Assembly (NCBI GenBank): GCA_002352545.1
Contig: DEIO01000008.1
Location: forward strand, 1 to 26,328
Direction: 5' to 3'
DNA: 26,328 nucleotides
From: Patescibacteria group bacterium UBA2772
GTDB taxonomy: Bacteria > Patescibacteriota > Minisyncoccia > Moranbacterales > DUUL01
Positions 22,444-26,328 of the stretch are shown one piece after another. A model generated the notes under the pieces. The model saw only the letters and a program-made list of their open reading frames with translations, ran no database searches and was not told where the DNA came from. How positions within the stretch are numbered: position 1 is the first letter of the stretch; every line of letters begins with the position of its first letter. A program made the translations under genes and the position numbers.

Positions 22444-22479
22444 ATAAATAAAGAAGGACACAAGAAGCAAGGATACCCA

Positions 22480-22502
22480 CCTTCGCTAAAGCTATGGCGA
22501 GG
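22480..22502. repeat. CCTTCGCTAAAGC palindrome nested in R2
   Basis: A 23-base imperfect palindrome. It matches the reverse complement of 11991-12013 at 19 of 23 positions by eye, so the same short repeat occurs in both orientations 10.5 kb apart. Confidence 0.6.
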
Positions 22503-22551
22503 CAAGCAAGAAACAAACAAATTAAAAATTAAAAAAACTTAAATTAAAAAC

Positions 22552-22568
22552 AAAAGCCTTCGGCTTTT
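22552..22568 (+). terminator. Terminator at the centre of R2
   Basis: AAAAGCC and GGCTTTT pair around a TTC loop, 109 bases after rsmG. The T-run is short. Confidence 0.6.
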
Positions 22569-22605
22569 AGTGTTTGGAATTTTTAATTTTTAATTTGAGA
22601 TTTGT

Positions 22606-22633
22606 TTGTATCTTGTATCTTGGAATTTATAAA
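22606..22633 (+). promoter_or_regulatory. Promoter inside the right arm of R2
   Basis: TTGTAT (22606-22611) and TATAAA (22628-22633) have a 16-base spacer. The ATG of the next gene lies at 22649, so the leader would be under 10 nt. In R1 the equivalent boxes are out of spacing. Confidence 0.45.
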
Positions 22634-22648
22634 ATAAATTTTGTCTTT

Positions 22649-23065
22649 ATGAAAATTATAATTTGTGGCAGTATGAAAGTTTCGGAGAAAATGGTTGAAG
22701 TGAAAAAGGAACTTGAAAAAGCAGGCCACAAAGTTTTGTTGCCGAGACATACCGAAGAATATGCAGAAATGAAAACCTCTGATCATATTCATAATGAGTC
22801 GGTAAAAAATAAAGTTAACAATGATTTGATCAGAGATTATTACAATGAAATTCAGAAAGGCGATGCTATTTTGATTGTTAATGAAAATATAAACGGAGTA
22901 GAAAACTATATCGGTGGAAATACTTTTCTTGAAATGGGATTTGCCCATGTTTTGAATAAAAAGATTTTTCTATCAAATGATATTCCTGAAATGGGCTACA
23001 AGGACGAAATTGTGGCGATGCAACCAGTTGTGTTGAGTGGAGACTTGAATAAAATTAAAAATTAG
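22649..23065 (+). CDS. Nucleoside 2-deoxyribosyltransferase-like protein
   Basis: From the ATG at 22649 the protein is 138 aa; the longer upstream frame runs through repeat R2 and is discarded. It begins KIIICGSMKVSEKM, then LEKAGHKVLLPRH, and later GDAILIVNENINGVENYIGGNTFLEMGFAHVLNKKIFL. This is the pattern of the nucleoside 2-deoxyribosyltransferase-like Rossmann family: an N-terminal phosphate or sugar loop, an Asp-rich middle, and an xGxNTxxExxxA motif with the catalytic-type Glu (Glu98 region). Possible roles are nucleotide salvage or signalling; a true deoxyribosyl transfer activity cannot be assumed. It is flanked by unrelated translation genes. Confidence 0.7.
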   Translation: MKIIICGSMKVSEKMVEVKKELEKAGHKVLLPRHTEEYAEMKTSDHIHNESVKNKVNNDLIRDYYNEIQKGDAILIVNENINGVENYIGGNTFLEMGFAHVLNKKIFLSNDIPEMGYKDEIVAMQPVVLSGDLNKIKN

Positions 23066-23181
23066 AATTTAAGATTTATTTAAAAATTAAAAATTATAAA
23101 ATTAAAAATTGATTTAAAATTAAAAATTTGAAATTAAAAATTTTTATTGTATACTAAATACTACATACTTAATACTATCCA
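23066..23181. other. Low-complexity AT-rich spacer before serS
   Basis: Tandem-like AAAATTAAAAATT units (23080-23140) are followed by ACTAAATACTACATACTTAA-type repeats (23150-23178). The style is the same as at 12848-13000. No promoter or gene is clear. Confidence 0.6.
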
Positions 23182-24516
23182 ATGTTAGATATAAAATTTA
23201 TTCGAGAAAATGTGGAGGCGATTGCTGAAGCGGCTAAAAACAAAAATATCAAATTTGACTTGAATCGGCTTTTGGAGATTGACAAAGAACGAAGATTGTT
23301 GATGACTAAATTGGATAAGATTCGAGCTCAAAGAAATGAATTGGCTAGATTAGCTCAAGGAGGGCGACCAACTGATGAACAAATTAAAACGGGGAAAAAA
23401 TTAAAAGAAAAAGCAATTCAAATCGAAGATCAATTGAAATTAATGGAAGTTGAATATGAAGATTTGATGGTGCAGGTGCCAACAATCACGGCTGGAGACG
23501 TTCCAGTCGGAAAAGATGAGAGTGAAAATCGAGAAATTGAAAAGAAAGGAGAACCAACTAAATTCGATTTCGAATTTAAGGATCATCTACAATTAGGAAA
23601 AGATTTGGATATTATTGATTTTGAACGAGGAGTTAAGGTTTCGGGCTATCGAGGGTATTATATGAAAAATGAAGGGGTCGGTTTGCAAATGGCTTTGATG
23701 ATGTTTGCCTTGGAAAAATTAGTAGCGAAAGGTTTTGCCCCGATGATTCCTCCGACTTTGGTTAAGGAATATGTTTTATTTGGGAGCGGATATTTTGAGG
23801 GGAAGCATTTTGATGAAGAAAAAGATGAGGTTTACAAGATTGCGAATAAAGAAATTGAAGCTGACGGAAATTCTAATAAAGAAGATAAGTTTTTGATTGG
23901 AACCGCCGAGCCTTCTTTGTTGGCTTATTATTCTGGTGAGACGTTGGATATTCGACAATTACCAATAAAGCTTTGTGGATTTTCTCCTTGCTATCGCAGT
24001 GAAATCGGATCTTATGGAAAAGATACTAAAGGATTATATCGAGTGCACGAATTTATGAAAGTCGAGCAAGTTTGTTTGTGTGAGGCTAAAGTGGAAGAAG
24101 CGGAGAAATTGCATCGAGAAATGTTGGAGATTTCTAAAGAATTACACCTTGAAATCGGGTTGCCTTACCGAGTTCTAGAAATTTGCACTGGGGATATGAG
24201 CGCGGGAAAATATCGAATGTTTGACTTGGAAGTTTGGATGCCATCTAGAAATGGCTACGGAGAAACAGGTAGTGCTTCTAATTTTTTGGATTGGCAAGCT
24301 AGACGGTTGAATGTCAGATATAAGGATGGGGAAAATCAGAAAAAGCATGTTTTTATGTTGAACAATACTGCTATTCCGTCTCCACGATTTATTATTGCGA
24401 TTTTGGAAAATTTTCAACAAGTCGATGGTTCGGTCAAGATCCCTGAAGTCTTGCAGAGATATATGCCAGGCGGGATTAAAAAGATTAAAGTCAAAAAGAA
24501 TTTAGGTTTTAAATAA
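23182..24516 (+). CDS. serS: Seryl-tRNA synthetase
   Basis: SerRS charges tRNA-Ser and tRNA-Sec. The 444-aa class II enzyme starts MLDIKFIRENVEAI, as usual. Residues about 30-100 form the long antiparallel coiled-coil arm that grips the tRNA variable arm. The core shows FLIGTAEPSLLAYYSGE (the serine-binding TAE motif), motif 2 PCYRSEIGSYGKDTKGLYRVHEF and motif 3 NNTAIPSPRFIIAILEN. In motif 3 the common GSGLAVGR is replaced by NTAIPSPR, with the Arg kept. The serine-specific CTGDMSAGKYRMFDLEVWMP and GSASNFLDWQARR segments are present. The ending KKIKVKKNLGFK is basic. Start by ATG, no SD. Confidence 0.96.
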   Translation: MLDIKFIRENVEAIAEAAKNKNIKFDLNRLLEIDKERRLLMTKLDKIRAQRNELARLAQGGRPTDEQIKTGKKLKEKAIQIEDQLKLMEVEYEDLMVQVPTITAGDVPVGKDESENREIEKKGEPTKFDFEFKDHLQLGKDLDIIDFERGVKVSGYRGYYMKNEGVGLQMALMMFALEKLVAKGFAPMIPPTLVKEYVLFGSGYFEGKHFDEEKDEVYKIANKEIEADGNSNKEDKFLIGTAEPSLLAYYSGETLDIRQLPIKLCGFSPCYRSEIGSYGKDTKGLYRVHEFMKVEQVCLCEAKVEEAEKLHREMLEISKELHLEIGLPYRVLEICTGDMSAGKYRMFDLEVWMPSRNGYGETGSASNFLDWQARRLNVRYKDGENQKKHVFMLNNTAIPSPRFIIAILENFQQVDGSVKIPEVLQRYMPGGIKKIKVKKNLGFK

Positions 24517-24545
24517 AAAATCGACACAATGTTGTTGAGTTTTTA
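24515..24545 (+). terminator. Intrinsic terminator after serS
   Basis: TCGACA (24521-24526) pairs with TGTTGA (24533-24538) with one G-T pair, flanked by an A-run and GTTTTTATTATTTT. Confidence 0.7.
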
Positions 24546-24611
24546 TTATTTTATGGTGAAGTGTTGGTAGCTTTTTGAGTTGATGGGTTAATTGAAATTG
24601 GGAGGATTTCA

Positions 24612-24815
24612 ATGAGAATTTCAGATTTGTATAGAGGTGTTGATTTTAGAAGCGGTTTTTTGGGAATTTCTAGTTTCTTGGGACTTTTAGGTTCTTGGAC
24701 ACGGGAACGGAGCGATGAGTTATTTGAAAAAGCAACTAGCGAGGAAATGAGACAATTAATTGAAAAAAATGAGGAGATTAGAAATCTGTTAGTAGAAATT
24801 GCAGCTCGAGATTAG
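24612..24815 (+). CDS. Small unknown protein with a strong SD
   Basis: A 67-residue protein of no family I recognise. The first third has a hydrophobic Gly/Phe/Leu stretch (about 15-27, FLGISSFLGLLG) that is short for a membrane helix. The rest (about 30-67) is charged and probably helical: ERSDELFEKATSEEMRQLI and NEEIRNLLVEIA. GGGAGG lies 7 bases before the ATG, one of the best ribosome sites in the window, which supports real expression. It is followed by a GC-rich hairpin. It could be a small regulator or membrane-associated protein; no firm function. Confidence 0.65.
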   Translation: MRISDLYRGVDFRSGFLGISSFLGLLGSWTRERSDELFEKATSEEMRQLIEKNEEIRNLLVEIAARD

Positions 24816-24821
24816 TAAAGA

Positions 24822-24847
24822 GGGGTTTGGTGAATTTTCCGAACCCC
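24822..24847 (+). terminator. GC-rich hairpin after the small gene
   Basis: GGGGTTTGG pairs with CCGAACCCC over 9 bp (one T-G pair) around an 8-base loop. The T-tract after it is weak (TTAACGTTGT). Confidence 0.6.
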
Positions 24848-24887
24848 TTAACGTTGTCTGGAAATTTTGTAATAAATCAATTTTTGT

Positions 24888-24916
24888 TTGACAGCAGTCT
24901 TATCTTGGTATAAAAT
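24888..24916 (+). promoter_or_regulatory. Promoter of tRNA-Gly
   Basis: Consensus TTGACA (24888-24893) and TAAAAT (24911-24916) have a 17-base spacer, 24 bases before the tRNA. Confidence 0.8.
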
Positions 24917-24939
24917 CTTATTGTGTTGAAAATTTATCT

Positions 24940-25011
24940 GCGGGCGTCGTATAGTGGCTATTACCACAGCCTTCCAAGCTGTTGACGCCAGTTCGATTCT
25001 GGTCGCCCGCT
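24940..25011 (+). tRNA. tRNA-Gly (anticodon TCC)
   Basis: The acceptor arms GCGGGCG (24940-24946) and CGCCCGC (25004-25010) pair fully, with T at the discriminator position. The anticodon loop CTTCCAA sits on a CAGC/GCTG stem and reads GGA codons (and by wobble GGG, perhaps all GGN). The T arm has TTCGATT between CCAG and CTGG. The D stem is slightly weak (GTAT/TTAC). CCA is not encoded, so it must be added after transcription. Compared with common bacterial tRNA-Gly(TCC), length and loops are normal. Confidence 0.95.
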
Positions 25012-25304
25012 CAAAAACAAGCAAAACGAAGAGAGCTTTATTGGAAAAGTGGAGCTGGAAGAAGAAAACTGAAAAAATATTTTAATAATGATATTGATTA
25101 ATGCAATCTGAAAAAGGTTGTTTTTTAGTTGACGATGAGTTGACGATAAAAAAACAGAGGTTTTTAAGATTATGATTTACGATTTACTAATTATTGATGA
25201 CTTGCTGTTTTTATTGACTTATTTAAGGGATTTTTGTATACTTTGGGTTAGTTCCTTGAGTAGGATATCTGAAATTCAAATCATTTATTATTGGGAGGTA
25301 GAAA
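25012..25304. other. Spacer after tRNA-Gly
   Basis: CAATC (25104-25108) and GGTTG (25116-25120) pair weakly before TTTTTT, a possible tRNA terminator. The 10-base AGTTGACGAT occurs twice in tandem (25127-25136, 25138-25147), and each copy contains a -35-like TTGACG. A 60-codon frame at 25172-25354 looks noncoding. Nothing else is recognised. Confidence 0.5.
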
Positions 25305-25337
25305 ATGGTTGCAACTTTGAAAAAGTGTTCGTATTAG
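25305..25337 (+). other. Ten-codon frame with strong SD, in frame with the next gene
   Basis: GGGAGG lies 7 bases before this ATG. The frame encodes MVATLKKCSY and meets TAG at 25335-25337. Reading past the TAG leads in the same frame, after 7 more codons, to the ATG of the membrane protein at 25359. So this is either a leader peptide or the true start of a gene broken by one amber mutation. Confidence 0.5.
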
Positions 25338-25358
25338 TCGGTTATTGGATTTAAAGAA

Positions 25359-25619
25359 ATGTTTTTGTTTTCGCTGGGATGGACATTGTGGATAGTATCG
25401 GCAATTGAGAATTCATTGAGTCCATTTGATCTTTTTGTTCGGATATCGGCTTTTTTAATTTTTGCAAATTTGATTGCATTGATTTTTTTAGGCGTTGCTT
25501 ATTGGGGGTGGTCTTGGAGTTCTTTGCGGATAGGTTTTTTTATCTATATAATGGGAGACTTAACTGTAAATGAATATTTTGAACGGCACCTCAATCTAAA
25601 GTTCAAACATTTTTTTTAA
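25359..25619 (+). CDS. Small membrane protein, possibly 5'-interrupted
   Basis: An 86-residue frame of unknown family with two clear membrane segments (about 1-18 and 26-50) and a Trp-rich YWGWSWSSLRIGFFIYIM stretch (about 48-65) that may be a third. The C-terminus is basic and aromatic. Its ATG has no SD, whereas an ATG 54 bases upstream in the same frame does (25305), but a TAG lies between them. If the upstream ATG is the real start, the gene is a nonsense-mutated pseudogene; if not, this is reinitiation after a short leader. A second small membrane gene follows 25 bases later, probably in the same transcript. Confidence 0.5.
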   Translation: MFLFSLGWTLWIVSAIENSLSPFDLFVRISAFLIFANLIALIFLGVAYWGWSWSSLRIGFFIYIMGDLTVNEYFERHLNLKFKHFF

Positions 25620-25644
25620 ACTATAATTAAAGGGGGAGGACAAA

Positions 25645-25971
25645 ATGAAAAAAATCTTGCCTGGATACCGCGTCAGTCCCAATGAAAAAGAAGATGTGAT
25701 AAAATCGGAAATAAAATCTGATTTTAAAAATCTGGTTGTTCGTTTAGGACGTTTTTTAATCTTTATTTTCTGGCCAATTTTCTTTTATCAAAAAATGAGA
25801 AAAAACTGTTTTGGCGATGTTTTTGCTGAGGCAATTGTTTTAGTACTAACTATTTTTGGCAGTTCCATTCTGATTGGAATTGCAATCGCTTTAATCGTGG
25901 AAGATTTTATTTTTGCAGGCTATCTATGGTTTGCCTATGGTCTTTCGTATCTGATAGCGGATATGGAATAA
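25645..25971 (+). CDS. Small membrane protein with a strong SD
   Basis: A 108-residue protein that I do not recognise. It has a charged N-terminal 30 residues (KKILPGYRVSPNEKEDVIKSE in part), then three hydrophobic segments: about 32-50 (LGRFLIFIFWPIFFYQ), 62-84 (EAIVLVLTIFGSSILIGIAIAL) and 87-105. GGGGGAGG lies 6 bases before the ATG. It comes directly after the other small membrane gene, so they may work as a pair. A hairpin closes the unit. It could be part of a small accessory module next to the tRNA; no function can be given. Confidence 0.65.
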   Translation: MKKILPGYRVSPNEKEDVIKSEIKSDFKNLVVRLGRFLIFIFWPIFFYQKMRKNCFGDVFAEAIVLVLTIFGSSILIGIAIALIVEDFIFAGYLWFAYGLSYLIADME

Positions 25972-25982
25972 AAAACAACAAC

Positions 25983-26014
25983 GAAGTCTGACCGAAAAAA
26001 ATCAGCCAGACTTC
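25983..26014. terminator. Hairpin after the small membrane gene
   Basis: GAAGTCTG and CAGACTTC pair perfectly around a 16-base loop. The T-run (as an A-run on the + strand) lies on the left, so as a classical terminator it would work better on the minus strand; on the + strand only AAACAAAATTT follows. Confidence 0.5.
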
Positions 26015-26053
26015 AAACAAAATTTAGCTACTTTTTAAATATAATAAAATTAG

Positions 26054-26328
26054 ATGGAATTATTAATTAAAGTTCAAGCGCGAGATATTTCTTTGAATTT
26101 GGAAAAAGACGGAGAAATAGTGGATAAAATTGAATGGAAAGACGAAAATAATTTGTCCTTGTCATTGTTAAAAAATCTTGATAAACTTTTAAAGAAGAAT
26201 AAAATAAATGCAATGGATTTAACAAAATCCGATGTAAATATAATCGATGCTGGTCTCAGCACCGAAAGAATAATGACAACTGTTTCAAGAACAGTCAATT
26301 ATTGCTGTCATTTACAAATGATAATGTC
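26054..26328 (+). CDS. Start of a possible TsaB-like gene (cut by the window end)
   Basis: 91 codons are open to the window end. The start MELLIKVQARDISLNLEKDGEIVDKIEW, a short strand pair with a Trp, followed by LSLSLLKNLDKLLKKNKINAMDL (residues about 35-57), resembles the divergent TsaB-like proteins of CPR bacteria: a first beta hairpin and then the LLxxIDxLLKKxKL...D helix. TsaB helps make the t6A modification of tRNAs. The GPGSFTGLR motif of normal TsaB is not visible and would be expected around residue 65. A TATAAT box at 26040-26045 ends 8 bases before the ATG, implying a near-leaderless message. The family call is tentative. Confidence 0.4.
   Translation, partial: MELLIKVQARDISLNLEKDGEIVDKIEWKDENNLSLSLLKNLDKLLKKNKINAMDLTKSDVNIIDAGLSTERIMTTVSRTVNYCCHLQMIM

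Larger units (their letters stand above)
22450..22648. repeat. Long inverted repeat element, copy R2
   Basis: It has the same design as R1: a left arm with GGACACAAGAAGCAAGGATAC and AAACAAACAAATTAAAAATT (each shown only in part), a central terminator hairpin, and a right arm with TTTTTAATTTGAGA and TTTGTTTGTATCTTG. It differs by an inserted CCTTCGCT palindrome at 22480-22502. The right end carries TTATAAAATAAATTTTGTC and reaches the next start codon, as in R1. Confidence 0.7.

Noticed and set aside
22574..22648. N-terminal extension of the deoxyribosyltransferase-like protein
   Set aside because: These codons run through repeat R2 and an analogous extension appears before rsmG; the family N-terminus begins at the Met at 22649.
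24940..25011. tRNA-Gly as the edge of an integrated element with att duplication
   Set aside because: No repeat of the tRNA 3' end was seen downstream and there is no integrase in the window.
25172..25354. 60-codon frame after tRNA-Gly
   Set aside because: The predicted peptide is a low-complexity hydrophobic mix, has no ribosome site, and overlaps the better-supported SD-led start at 25305 in another frame.

Overview
The window reads as an AT-rich bacterial chromosome segment, most likely from a Patescibacteria/CPR-type organism. This is inferred from several things: core genes without Shine-Dalgarno (SD) sequences, divergent forms of L25, LysRS and a possible TsaB, small conserved proteins of a kind familiar from that radiation (a 55-aa AbrB-like protein, a zinc-ribbon protein, a Cys-rich repeat surface protein), a coiled-coil/lytic transglycosylase fusion, and intergenic regions full of short palindromes and low-complexity AATTCAAAATT-type repeats. 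TGA and TAG both end genes here, so the code looks standard. Nearly all genes lie on the + strand.

Layout. 1-3713: cell-surface block with a secreted Cys-rich repeat protein, a membrane-anchored DUF5666-like protein followed by a 13-copy TTAGA array and a terminator, and a type IV prepilin. 3798-6460: ftsA and ftsZ, separated by a nested stem structure and a promoter. 6474-11930: the str genes rpsL, rpsG, fusA and tuf, with unusually long spacers. 11931-13083: noncoding palindromes plus a small DUF6922-like antitoxin followed by a 20-codon remnant that resembles the start of an AbiEii-type toxin. 13084-17746: murG, a zinc-ribbon protein, L25, a coiled-coil lytic transglycosylase and uppP, an envelope/ribosome block bracketed by two copies of an AT-rich dispersed repeat. 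17756-19950: signal peptidase-like protein, YgjP-like metallopeptidase, a two-gene split permease (ATGA overlaps) and the AbrB-like regulator. 20216-24516: lysS, rsmG, a deoxyribosyltransferase-like protein and serS, with two copies of a long inverted repeat lying directly against start and stop codons. 24517-25980: an accessory-looking patch around tRNA-Gly(TCC), with small membrane or unknown genes that have strong SD sites. 26054-end: start of a possible TsaB-like gene.

The most interesting signal is a structured ~118-126 nt element found after rpsL (7061-7178), after rpsG (7809-7926) and after tuf (11745-11870), with a partial copy at 11938 and a reverse-strand copy before tuf (10361-10456). 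Copies keep the same nested stems while the paired bases change together, which points to a conserved RNA or DNA structure tied to translation genes. Separate short palindrome families (GTTGAA core; CCTCGCTGAAG type), an apparent orphan antitoxin with a toxin stub, a terminator-like hairpin inside the transglycosylase signal sequence, and a lysS tail encoded by repeat DNA are further points of interest. No CRISPR array, insertion sequence, rRNA or prophage was seen.
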